NCBI GenBank assembly: GCA_963932465.1
Contig: OZ010798.1
Coordinates: 15,608,981-15,672,980, forward strand
Length of the DNA: 64,000 nt
Direction: 5' to 3'
Origin: Maratus speciosus
Lineage: Eukaryota; Arthropoda; Arachnida; Araneae; Salticidae
Shown: positions 11,421 to 22,566 of the stretch, piece after piece
Numbering within the stretch: position 1 is the stretch's first letter
Layout: the number at the start of each line of letters is the position of its first letter
Notes under the pieces: model-generated
Seen by the model: the letters and a program-made list of their open reading frames with translations, nothing else
Told to the model about the DNA's origin: nothing
Database searches by the model: none
Position numbers and translations under genes: made by a program

Positions 11421-12011
11421 TCTATTAAAATACAATAAGTTTTTAGAAAATTAGAGCTCCCCCCCCCCCCCCACCACCACCACCAAACAAAGTGCACTGT
11501 CTGAACCACTCCAAAAAAAAACAAAAAACTGATGACTATGTAGTTTGTTTTTATCGTGTTCATAGAAGTCGGATATTATCAGCTTCCATCTGATAAATGT
11601 TCTTAGTGATGCAGAAAGGAATCATTATTACGGTGGTGTTGTAAGGTTACTGCTAGAGATGAGGGCTCGGGCTCGATTTTTATACCACTCTTCAGGCTCG
11701 GGTTCATTCTTTCTGAAATTGACAAATTTATTTATTCTCGTATGGAAACAAAAAATAACCTTTTCCCTCTTTAAAAATTACTTATTGTACTTCAAGTCAT
11801 TTTAATGCTATTTTGATCAGAATGAAAGAGAAACAGATTTTTTTCCCCTTTTGTAGTAGTAGTAGTAGTATAGATTTATATTAAAAGAAAACTTGTGATA
11901 ATTGCAGATATATGTCTGGCATTGACTGCAAGAGACGACCTATTGCAAAGCATATGGCAGCAATCAGAATATGACACCATTAGGATATTCTTTAATTGGA
12001 ATGTTTATTTA
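11421..12011. repeat. Dispersed 0.57-0.59 kb repeat, copy A
   Basis: It is nearly identical to 20549-21120. Shared landmarks are a 14-C tract, aagtgcactgtctgaacc, gaagtcggatattatcagc, ttcaggctcgggtt and ggcattgactgcaagagacg. Short open frames cross it in both copies, but neither resembles a known protein. The right edge meets the Helitron at 12012. Confidence 0.85.
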
Positions 12012-12129
12012 TCTATACTCCTATTATAAAGAGGAAAAAATTGTTCATTTGTCGGAGGTGAGCTCTGGAACTACCGAACCGATTCCAAAAGTAATGGTAT
12101 CAAAATGATGGTGTTAGTCCAACTTAGAA

Positions 12130-15100
12130 CATAGGCTATATCTTATGTCGGTGCCGCTACCCCAAAAGGGGTGTAGGAGCAAAAAACGTTCTAAAAATGC
12201 AATTTTAGCGTTACTGGAGTTCCTAGAAATATTAAATTTTAATATTCGTTACTTAAAAGATATAAATGATGTCTAAGAACTGTTCTTAAACAATTCGAAA
12301 TTTAAAAGGGGTGAAAATGCAGAAAAAGCGTTCTAAAAAACGTTCTAAATAGTAGTTTCTATACAATCTCAGGAAATACCAAACCGATTTAAAAAATAAT
12401 GTTGTCAAAATAAGGGTGTCAAAATGACGGTGACAACGCTTGCTCCAACATAGGCTATGTTTTATGTCGGTGCCACTACCCGAAAGGGGGTGCAGGAGCA
12501 AAAAACGTTCTAAAAATGCGATTTTTGCGTTACCGAACGGCCTAGAAATATGAAATTATAAATAATAGTTACTTATAAGATATAAAAGCTGCCTAAGAAC
12601 AGTTCTTAAACAATTCGAAATTTAAAAGGGGAAAATGCACAAAAAGCGTTCTAAAAAACGTTCTAAATAGTACTTTCTACACAATTTCAGGAAATACCAA
12701 ACCGATTTAAAAAATATTGGTGTCAAAATAAGGGTGTCAAAATGACGGTGACAACGCTTGCTCCAACATAGGCTATGTTTTATGTCGGTGTCACTAACCC
12801 AAAGGGGGGTGCAGGAGCACAAAACGTTCTAAAAATGCGATGTACGTGTTACTGAAGGGCCTAGAAATATGAAATTTGAAATATTAGCTACTTATTAGAT
12901 ATAAAGGATTTCTAAGAACAGTTCTTAAACAATTCGAAATTTGAAAGGGGTGAAAATGCGCGAAAATCGTTCTAAAAAACGTTCTAAATGGTGGTTTCTA
13001 CACAATCTCAGGAAATACCAAACCGATTTAAAAAATAATGGTGTCAAAATAAGGATGTCAAAATGACGGTGACAACCCATGCTTCAACATAGGCTATGTT
13101 TTATGTCGATGCCACTACCCCAAAGGGGGTGCAGGAGAAAAACGTTCTAAATTGCGGCTTTTGCGTTACGGAAGGGCCTAGAATCGTGAAATTTGGAATG
13201 GTAGTTAGTTATAAGATATATAAGGACATTTCCTAAAAAAATCGAAATTTAAAAGGGGTGTCAAAATGCGCAAAGAGCATTGTAAAAAACATTCTAAATT
13301 GCGATTTCTATGCAATCTCAGGAAGTACTGAACAGATTTCAAATATAATGGTGTAAAAATAAGGGTGTCAAAATGACGTTGACAACGCTTGCTCCAAGAT
13401 AGGCTATGTTTTATGTCAGTGCCACTACACGAAAGGGGGTGTAGAAGCAAAAAACGTTCTAAAAATGCGATTTTTGCGTTACCGAACGGCCTAGAAATAA
13501 GAAATTTGAAATATTAGTTACTTATAAGATATAAATGCTGCCTAAGAACAGTTCTTAAACAATTCGAAATTTAAAAGGGGTGAAAATGCACAAAAAGCGT
13601 TCTAAAAAACGTTCTAAATAGTAGTTTCTACACAATATCAGGAAATACCAATCCAATTTAAAAAATATTGATGTCAAAATGACGGTGACAACGCTTGCTC
13701 CAAGATAGGCTATGTTTTATGTCGGTGTCACTACCCCAAAGGGGAGTGCAGGAGCACAAAGCGTTCTAAAAATGCGATGTACGTGTTACTGAAGGGCCTA
13801 GAAATATGAAATTTGAAATATTAGCTACTTATTAGATATAAAGGATTTCTAAGAACAGTTCTTAAACAATTCGAAATTTGAAAGGGGTGAAAATGCGCGA
13901 AAATCGTTCTACAAAACGTTCTAAATGGTGGTTTCTACACAATCTCAGGAAATACCAAACCGATTTAAAAAATAATGGTGTCAAAATGACGGTGACAACC
14001 CTTGCTCCAACATAGGCTATGTTTTATGTCGGTGTCACTACCCCAAAAGGGGGTGCAGGAGCAAAAAACGTTCTAAAAATGCGATTTTTGCGTTACCGAA
14101 AGGCCTAGAAATTTGAAATATTAGCTACTTATTAGATATAAAGGATTTCTAAGAACAGTTCTTAAACAATTCGAAATTTGAAAGGGGTGAAAATGCGCGA
14201 AAATCGTTCTACAAAACGTTCTAAATGGTGGTTTCTACACAATCTCAGGAATAACCAAACCGATTTCAAAAATAATGGTGTCAAAATGACGGTGACAAAC
14301 CTTTCTCCAACATAGGCTATGTTTTATGTCGGTGCCACTACCCGAAAGGGGGTGCAGGAGCAAAAAACGGTCTAAATATGCGACTTTTGCGTTACCGAAG
14401 TTCCTAGAAATATGAAATTTGAAATATTAGTTACTTATAAGATATAAATGCTGCCTAAGAACAGTTCTTAAACAATTCGAAATTTAAAAGGGGTGAAAAT
14501 GCACAAAAAGCGTTCTAAATAGTAGTTTCTACACAATCTCAGGAAGTACCAAACCGATTTAAAAAATATTGGTGTCAAAATAAGGGTGTCAAAATGACGG
14601 TGACAACGCTTGCTCCAAGATAGGCTATGTTTTATGTCGGTGCCACTACCCGAAAGGGGCTGTAGGAGCAAAAAAACGTTCTAAAAATGCGATTTTTGCG
14701 TTACCGAACGGCCTAGAAATAAGAAATTTGAAATATTAGTTACTTATAAGATATAAATGCTGCCTAAGAACAGTTCTTAAACAATTCGAAATTTAAAAGG
14801 GGTGAAAATGCACAAAAAGCGTTCTCAAAAACGTTCTAAATAGTAGTTTCTACACAATATCAGGAAATACCAATCCGATTTAAAAAATATTGGTGTCAAA
14901 ATGACGGTGACAACGCTTGCTCCAAGATAGGCTATGTTTTATGTCGGTGTCACTACCCCAAAGGGGGGTGCAGGAGCAAAAAACATTGTAAAAATGCGAT
15001 TTACGTGTTACTGAAGGGCCTAGAAATATGAAATTTGAAATATTAGCTACTTATTAGATATAAAGGATTTCTAAGAACAGTTCTTAAACAATTCGAAATT

Positions 15101-17100
15101 TGAAAGGGGTGAAAATGCGCGAAAATCGTTCTACAAAACGTTCTAAATGGTGGTTTCTACACAATCTCAGGAAATACCAAACCGATTTAAAAAATAATGG
15201 TGTCAAAATGACGGTGACAACCCTTGCTCCAACATAGGCTATGTTTTATGTCGGTGTCACTACCCCAAAAGGGGGTGCAGGAGCAAAAAACGTTCTAAAA
15301 ATGCGATTTTTGCGTTACCGAAAGGCCTAGAAATTTGAAATATTAGCTACTTATTAGATATAAAGGATTCCTAAGAACAGTTCTTAAACAATTCGAAATT
15401 TAAAAGGGGTGAAAATGCGCGAAAAGCGTTCTAAAAAACGTTCTAATGGTGGTTTCTACACAGTCTCAAGAAATACCAAACCGATCTAAAAAATAATGTC
15501 GTCAAAATGATGGTGACAACCCTTGCTCCAACATAGGCGATGTTTTATGTCGATGCCACTACCCCAAAGGGGGTGCAGGAGAAAAACGTTCTAAATTGCG
15601 GCTTTTGCGTTACGGAAGGGCCTAGAATCGTGAAATTTGGAATGATAGTTAGTTATAAGATATCAATGATCTCTAAGGACATTTCCTAAAAAAATCGAAA
15701 TTTAAAAGGGGTGTCAAAATGCGCAAAAAGCATTGTAAAAAACATTCTAAATTGCGATTTCTATGCAATCTCAGGAAGTACTGAACCGATTTCAAATATA
15801 ATGGTGTAAAAATGATGGTGAGAGATCTTGCTTCAAGATAGGCTATATTTTATATTTGTTTCCACTACCGCAGAGGAGATGCAGGAGCAAAATGCGTTCT
15901 AAAAACGTTCTAAATGCCGATTTGTCGGCAATATCTCAGGAAGAATGAATCTGATTTCAAACGTAATGGTAGGAAACTGATGCTGACAGCCCCTGCTCTA
16001 ACATAGACGCTATTTTATGTCGGTATCACTATCACCAAGACGTTGCAGGAGCAAAAAAGCGGTCTAAATTTCGATTTTTGTGATCGGTAGGGGCTAGCAA
16101 CTTAAAATTAGGCAAGGTACATATTTATTAGATATAAATGACCTTTAAGAACAGTTTCGAAAAAATTGGAAATTTAAAAAGGGGTGAAAATGCGCGAAAA
16201 GCGTCCTAAAAACGTTCTAAATTGCGATTTCTACTCAATCTAAGGAAATACCAAAACTATTTCAAAAGTAATGGTTGCAAATCAATGGTGACAATCCCTG
16301 TTATAACATAGGTTATATTTTATGTTGCTGTCACTACCATCTGAGGGTTTCAAAAGCAAAACATGTTCTAATTTGCGTTTTTTGCACAACTGAGGGGTCT
16401 AACACTTTGAAGTATGGCATGGTATTTACTTACAAGATGCAACTGCTTTCTAAGAACAGTCGAAAGAAAATTCCAATTTTAAAAAAATGAAGTGAGTGAA
16501 AAGCGTTATAAATTACGATTTTTAAGCAAACTTATAAATTACCAAACCGATTAAAAAAATAATGATGACAAATTTTGGTGATAGAACCTGCGTAAACATA
16601 AGCTATATTTTATGTCTGTTCCATTACCACCACAGGGTTGCAGGAGCTAAAAACTTTCGAAATTGCGATTTCTGTGATACTGAAAAGGCTAGAAACTTTA
16701 AATATGACATGGTAGTTACTTATATAAATGCCCTCGAAGGAACGTCGAAAATAAATTCGAATTAAAAAGGGGTGAAGCGAAAGGAAGGTGCGAAAAGCAT
16801 TCTAAAAAAGTTCTAAATTACGATTGTATGCAATTTCAGGGAATATAAACCGATTATGAAAGTAATAGTTGCGAATCAATGGTAACAGTCTCTGATCCTA
16901 CACAGGCTATATTTTATGCCGGTGATTCTACCACCTGGGGTTCACAGGAACAACAAACGTTCTAAAAAAGGGCTTTAAAAGCTTTTTAAATTACGTTTCT
17001 GTGGAATATTAGGAAATAACAAACCGATTTCAAAATTAATGTTGGCAAATTAATGGTGACAGTTCCTGTTTCAACATAGCCCTTTATGTTGAGAGGACTT
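12130..17100. repeat. Tandem array of 300-320 bp units inside the Helitron
   Basis: The landmark taggctatgttttatgtcgg recurs with spacings of about 318, 321, 310, 306, 307, 300, 308, 307, 307, 299 and 305 bp from 12451 to 15839. More degenerate copies continue to about 17100. Each unit also carries gtgcaggagcaaaaaacg and ttctaaaaaacgttctaaat. Antisense open frames of 66-81 codons recur once per unit and are by-products of the repeat. Confidence 0.93.
13400..15840. repeat. Higher-order repeat, four-unit block of ~1,222 bp duplicated
   Basis: The unit landmarks at 13400, 13706, 14013 and 14313 correspond to 14621, 14928, 15235 and 15534, each shifted by 1,221-1,222 bp. Unit-specific variants repeat with the block: aacggcctagaaataagaa in the first unit, the gtacgtgttactgaag type in the second, and ctacaaaacg in the third. 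This shows amplification of a four-unit block after the units had diverged. Confidence 0.82.
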
Positions 17101-17489
17101 GGAATTTGACATGATGGTTAATTTTAAGATGTAAGAAGATGGTTTCTAAAAAATTCAAAACTTCAAATGAATACTGAAATGAACGTATTAATTGAGCATA
17201 AAAGTTTCAAAATATTTTCTAAATTATCGTTTATTTATTTTTATTTCATTTTATTAATTTAAGTCTCATTTCTGCCTAATGCAGTGTAATAAGGATGTTT
17301 AATAAAACTGTGTTTTAAATAGTAATTTTTGAATTATTCCTAAAAGTAATAAGTACCTTTTAATAAAATAAAATATTACCTTTTAATAAAATAAAAATTT
17401 AGTTAGTACCTTTTAATAAAAATTAGACATATAAATATCACTTGGCATATTTCAAATATTACGCGAGCAAAGCCGCGGGGTTTGCTAGT

Positions 17490-20080
17490 ATATTATAAAG
17501 CAGTAAGATCAAAAAGTGCGCTCGAGTGTTTTCAAAAACTACCCGGTGGATTTTTTTCCAAATTGTATCATTCGATAGGAAATATTCCCGGGGTGGTTTA
17601 TGAGAAAATATACAGGGATAGCTATGATTTTTGATAATAAATTTCGTATTTTACTGCTATTTTGAACGAAAAGGTTGCCACTGATTATCTTTTGGCGAAA
17701 GGTTTGTTGATTAAAGAATTAAGATAGCTATATCTGTTAGAAAATAATACAAACACCTCGCGAATAAATGAAAAAAAATACTGATATTTAATTTAAAAAA
17801 CAACAAAAAAAAAGTTTTAATAAGACATATTATTATAAAACGAAAATATTTAATTTAAGCATGGAATAAATATTTTTAATGCTTAAAGTATAAATTAGTG
17901 TGAAATTTTGCAATTGGTACAATATTTGGCGAATTAGCGCTTGCGATAGGTTAAAAAAATGAATCTGAAAATTTGATTTGACAATTTTGAATGGCATTTT
18001 TTTTTCTTTTTAGCTCTTTTATCGCTTGCGCCAGGTTAATAAAAACGTGTCTGAAAACTTGATGAAATAAAATCTAGGTTACATTCTTTAATCTTTTTTT
18101 TTGTTGTTAATTTAATTATTATTTTTATGTAATTCTCCCATCATGTGATTTACAGGAAAAACTAGAAGTATTTGTAGAAATGGCTGTATTAGTGAGTTAC
18201 ATGCTATTTATTTATTACCTTCGTCGCCAAACAATGCAATTTTAAGCCAAATAAGACAAAAGTATGAAATAAGCCGAGAGAAGAGCATTTCGGTGTACAT
18301 TTTTATATTCAAGCATAAATTATATAAAAAGCAGTTAAAATTATAATTATGTAGTCAATCATTTAAATTTTAGTGCAAATGTCTTTCATATACACACATA
18401 TTCTAAAATAATTTACTTTCAAAGATTTAAATTTTTTTTTTACCATACTATGGAATACCATTACTATGGAAACATGCGTTTTGTTTTCCTCAAGCATGTG
18501 ATTTTTATATCCTCGAACTCAGATCATTACTTATTAATTGAATATTGTGTACTATGTTATTTTTTTAACATGCCGAACATATTGTCGATTTCACTTATAG
18601 GAATATTCACTGCATTAAAAGTTAGGATATAAGAATATTGTTAAGAAGATTTCTGCAATTATACGTTATTACTATAAAATAAATAAATAAATAAACATTT
18701 TGCAATAAATATTGCTTGCTAATTTGTCATTTCTTTTTAGCTTTTTCTGCATAACTTTCTTTTGCTTAACCATTATTTAAAAAATGTTTTATTGAACATA
18801 TTGGACTAATCTTACAAAATCGTGTCACCCGCCAATTAGCATATTGGATGGCGTATCAAAATTCAAAAGATTAGACAGATTTTGAAATTAGCGATTACTA
18901 AATGGTGGCACATGGAATAATGCCCGTGGACTTATTATTTCAGCCTAGATAGGATTAAATTACCTGGAATTTCGATCAGTATAAAGCGAATTGTCCTAAC
19001 GCACACTCTAGCAGCTTAACACAGCAACAAATTAAGAGTTATTTTCATAATCTGGGTTATTTACACAACAGACGGAAGATTAATTTACTCTTAAATGTAA
19101 AAAAAAAATAGCAGGCTTTTTTGTTTGTCCGTGTTATTATGCTCTTTAGAAAAATGCAAAATAAATCTTCGGTTCAGGTATTCACCAAAATGCATATTGC
19201 TAAAATGTTTGTATAACTAACTTTATTTCTCATTGTCAGATCTTAACCCTGGTACACGTGCAGCAATATTGTTGCACCAGTTTTAATGTTTGACGTGAGC
19301 CCTCACTATGACGTCGTTTACGGATGATTATAAAGATTTTATTGGATGCATGAGGGTTTTTTTTTCTACAAGATTAAGTCATCGAGCTTTTTTCCGGGTT
19401 AACGGTTACATGATTTCAGCTGGTCTACAAAATGAAAAGACGGTGAAAATGACGTCATTTTAGATTTATTCAGGCAATTCATCTTTAAAAACACACATTT
19501 TTATCTTTCATTTTCCTTTTAAATATGAAAGTTAAACAATCTTCTTTGTCTGCAAAAGATTTATTACTTTTTTGACAGTATTTATTCTACTAGAATCCAA
19601 AGAGGGAAAACAGTAGTAGCACAAGAGGATGTTTATTAAGAAATATAACTAACATTCAGTGAGATTGCATTTAAGCTACCAAAATTACATATTGCGCAAG
19701 CTGAGAGGCCAGGAGATCAAGGGCAAACAAACGAAAATAAACCACCTGAGCATTATTCAAGTTCAATGGTAAATCTCTGCAATAATTGTAATGCATCTCT
19801 AATTTAATATTGTTGGATATGAGAACATTTTAATTCCTATTGTCATAACGGCCTCATTTCCCTACCAAAAGTGCATAGTGAAAATTCAACTAAAAGAACT
19901 ACTTCTTAATAGCTAATTTTTTCCAACGCATAAGGTAATATAATATCGCAATAGCGTTCGCATCTTTTCAGCGATGCGGAAGGACATTCAAGCTAAAGGT
20001 CCATTAAAAAAAATTACAAGTTCGAATTCACCATTTCGCTTAATTCAAGGTTTATTTAAAAATACTGACCAGCGCAGTGG
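17490..20080. other. 2.6 kb without a recognisable gene
   Basis: This is AT-rich sequence. A short motif with cgcttgcg...aggttaa and tctgaaaacttgat occurs twice (near 17938 and 18022). A stretch near 19930-20040 has a B-box-like gttcgaattcacc, but the rest of a tRNA fold is not convincing. A 60-codon frame at 18450-18632 has no motif. I cannot assign anything further. Confidence 0.5.
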
Positions 20081-20091
20081 GCATAGCCTGC

Positions 20092-20325
20092 TAGTTAATA
20101 AATAAAGACACATAACCATGCTTAATGGTACACAAAACACGAACTTTTTAATAAGCTAAAAGTTAAATTCTACGTTTCGAGCTGTTTCTGAAGCCGCCTT
20201 CAGGAAAAATAGGATGGTTAAATGGCTAAAAGCTCAGAGATGAAGACTTCCTGTGCGAGAGACAATTTGTCGAGCACTGACTAAAGATATGAAAACAAAA
20301 AATGTAGTGGTGCCCTCCAGTGTTC
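20092..20325. repeat. Penelope-type terminal repeat, copy A
   Basis: It shares about 230 bp in direct orientation with 21116-21345 (taataaataaagacacataa ... ccctccagtg). On the minus strand it contains cctgaaggcggcttc followed by gaaacagctcgaaacgt. The ctgaag...gaaac wording is characteristic of terminal repeats of Penelope-like elements. No reverse transcriptase lies between the two copies. Confidence 0.6.
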
Positions 20326-20545
20326 TAGAATAATCTAAAATGTTCTAAAACGATCTAGAATGATTCAGAATAATCTAAAACGCTCTACAATCATCAAGAG
20401 TAATCTAAAATGTTTCAGAATAATCTAAAATGATCTATAATGTCCAAGAATAATCTAAAACGCTCTAAAATTACCAAGAGTAATCTAGAATGTTCGAAAA
20501 TAATCTAAAATGATCTAGAATAATATAGAATGTTCGAATGTATAG
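20320..20545. repeat. Short-unit repeat block (aataatctaaaatg type), copy 1
   Basis: Units of about 18-22 bp, variants of gaataatctaaaatgttcta, are repeated about 11 times. The whole block, including its internal order of variants, recurs at 49729-49945 near the 5' end of a Helitron. It therefore moved as a block. Confidence 0.85.
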
Positions 20546-20548
20546 AAT

Positions 20549-21120
20549 GTTAAAATACAATAAGTTTTCAGAAAATTAGAGCTCCCCCCCCCCCCCCACC
20601 AAACAAAGTGCACTGTCTGAACCACTCCAAAAAAAACCCAAAAAACTGATGACTATATAGTTTGTTTTTATCGTGTTCATAGAAGTCGGATATTATCAGC
20701 TTCCATCTGACAATGTTCTTAGTGATGCAGAAAGGAATCATTATTACGGTGGTGTTGTAAGGTTACTGCTAGAGATGAGACGGGCTCGGGATCGATTTTT
20801 ATACCACCCTTCAGGCTCGGGTTTATTCTTTCTGAAATTGACAAATTTATTTATTCTCGTATGGAAACAAAAAATAATCTTTTCCCTCTTTAAAAATTAC
20901 TTATTGTACTTCAAGTCATTTTAATGCTATTTTGATCAGAATGAAAGAGAAACAGATTTTTCCCCCTTTTGTAGTAATAGTAGTATAGATTTATTTTAAA
21001 AGAAAACTTGTGATAATTGCAGATTTATGTCTGGCATTGACTGCAAGAGACGACCTATTGATATGGCAGGAATCAGAATATGACACCGTTAGGATATTTT
21101 GTAATTGGAATGTTTATTTA
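20549..21120. repeat. Dispersed 0.57 kb repeat, copy B
   Basis: Second copy of the repeat at 11421-12011, nearly identical and in the same orientation. It has small indels, for example fewer cac units after the poly-C tract at 20584-20597. It lies between the two Penelope-type terminal repeats. Confidence 0.85.
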
Positions 21121-21345
21121 TTAATAAATAAAGACACATAACCATGCTTAATGGTACACAAAACACGAACTTTTTAATAAGCTAAAAGTTAAATTCTACG
21201 TTTCGAGCTGTTTCTACAGCCACCTTCAGGAAAAATAGGATGGCTAAAATCTCAGAGATGGAGGCTTCCTGTGCGAGAGACAATTTGTCGAATACTGACT
21301 AAAGATATGAAAACAAAAATGTAGTGATGCCCTCCAGTGAAAATA
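21116..21345. repeat. Penelope-type terminal repeat, copy B
   Basis: Direct copy of 20092-20325 ending at the same ccctccagtg. The two copies enclose the short-unit block and the 0.57 kb repeat, an arrangement like the pseudo-LTRs of Penelope elements with a replaced interior. Confidence 0.6.
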
Positions 21346-21520
21346 AATACTTATTAATGAAATGAGTCCAAATAAATCAGAAGTTCGATTAAAGAATCCA
21401 CGAATGTCGCCATCTGCGGATGAGGGCCAGAACCACATTCAACAAAGTGTTCATTCAATTTTTTTAGCAACATAATTCAAGTTTAAATTGAAATATTGCA
21501 ATTAGATGCAGAATTATGAC

Positions 21521-21885
21521 TTTATGATATTATTATTTTAACACAATCAAACTGATTGGTAAAGTTATCATACGAATTTGAATATTTCCAACTGAGCGAA
21601 AAAATGCCCAGGCTGGGATGATTGTGTTAAAATAATAGTTCATCTACGTATCCATCGTTTATATGGAGTTCCATTACCTGCGGTTTATTCTGTTGAGCTG
21701 TCTACATGACAGACCAGATGTTCTACCAATAAGGTTTTCTGAGCGAAATATGCTGGCTGGTTGTCGGCCCAGTTAGCTTAAACGGAAAAGCATTGGCCTT
21801 GTAAGCCAAGGATCTGGGTTCGATTCCCAGCCTGGGCATTTTTTCGCTCAGTTGGAAATATTCAAATTCGTATTTATGATATTAT
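21521..21885 (+). mobile_element. tRNA-Thr-headed foldback SINE, locus 2
   Basis: A 13-bp direct repeat, tttatgatattat, at 21521-21533 and 21873-21885 marks the edges. Within it, 21571-21618 is a perfect 48-bp inverted copy of 21825-21872. That copy covers part of the T arm, the acceptor end of the tRNA-like head and the SINE tail. A second inverted pair of 18 bp (attattttaacacaatca at 21532-21549 and its complement at 21619-21636) brackets the left arm. The tail tttttcgctcagttggaa is shared with the loci at 6015 and 8150. Confidence 0.8.
21767..21838 (+). tRNA. tRNA-Thr(TGT)-like sequence, head of a SINE
   Basis: This 72-nt cloverleaf has a 6-of-7 acceptor (gcccagt/cctgggc), a 4-bp D stem (gctt/aagc), a perfect 5-bp anticodon stem (ttggc/gccaa), a loop cttgtaa giving anticodon TGT (Thr), and a perfect 5-bp T stem (ctggg/cccag) with loop ttcgatt, and A as discriminator base. 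It could be a functional tRNA gene. However, it lies inside a retroposed unit with TSDs and an inverted duplicate of its own 3' end, so I favour a well-preserved SINE head. Confidence 0.75.
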
Positions 21886-22460
21886 GCCAGATTTTTGGAA
21901 TATTATAGGATAAGTTATCGTTACAAAGTTTATTCTCACGTCCAATGATTTCAATAGGACGTAAGCAAGGATGTGTGTCTTTATATATTATATTTTATGT
22001 TGCAATTGTCCAGTATGTGTTAATGTTTATTTATTATTACTTTTTTAGAGATCTAATGCAAAAGTAATATATTTTTTAAAGTTATTCAGCATTAGTTTAA
22101 GGTTTACAAATTTTTAGTCTTTTATTGTCTGCGAGTGCTAATCGCTCTTTATATGAAAATAGCGTTAGTGATGCTATCCTTTTTTTAAATTCCCACTATT
22201 AGTTCACACTCTCCCTATATATATCTTGTTCAAATTTTCAATCGTTAATAAATTACTTATTATTCATCCACTCAAGTTCAAATACATTTTTTTTAACTTG
22301 TAGTGGATGACACTTGATGTTCATACAGTTTTTTCGCATATTAATTCATTAATTTAATTAATTTTAGTTTTATATGTGAGAAAAAATGACGGCCATTGGT
22401 TATTGAACAGCATTTAATGCATCTTCATACCTATAAAAGGGTTACTATAGGGGGAACCCT
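21886..22460. other. AT-rich sequence, no gene seen
   Basis: No coding frame, RNA gene or terminal repeat recognised. Confidence 0.5.
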
Positions 22461-22469
22461 GTTCTGTCG

Positions 22470-22566
22470 CCAAATACCGCCAAGATTGTCGCCAACTTGG
22501 CGATATATTGCCAAATTTGGCGGCCAAAATGAGTCGTCAAAAGTGACGCCAACTTGGCGATATCTC
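22470..22566. repeat. Cluster of TTGGCGA/TCGCCAA palindromes
   Basis: The sequence cgccaacttggcgatat occurs twice (near 22490 and 22549), with further gccaaatttggcg and tcgccaaat copies between. Each is a near-perfect palindrome. It could be a relic of a hairpin-rich MITE, and I see no gene to regulate nearby. Confidence 0.6.

Larger units (their letters stand above)
12012..17488 (+). mobile_element. Complete non-autonomous Helitron
   Basis: It starts with tctatactcctattataaag after an A at 12011. It ends with a GC-rich hairpin (gcaaagccgcggggtttgc) and ctag at 17485-17488, followed by T. That is the canonical Helitron arrangement: an A|T target, TC at the 5' end, and a hairpin plus CTRR at the 3' end. 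No Rep/helicase is encoded, so it would need an enzyme supplied in trans. Most of the 5.48 kb body is a tandem array. Related, shorter copies lie at 59217-63494. Confidence 0.92.

Noticed and set aside
12286..14671. Series of similar minus-strand open frames of 66-81 codons (TDIKHSL...SKRCHRHFDTL)
   Set aside because: They recur once per 300-bp unit of the Helitron array and end wherever a unit mutates, so they are a by-product of tandem repetition.
12130..17100. CRISPR-like regular repeats
   Set aside because: The units are contiguous 300-bp tandem copies without unique spacers, in eukaryotic DNA.
19930..20045. Possible tRNA or SINE head with B-box-like gttcgaattcacc
   Set aside because: A cgcatc/gatgcg stem is present upstream, but acceptor and D arms could not be formed.
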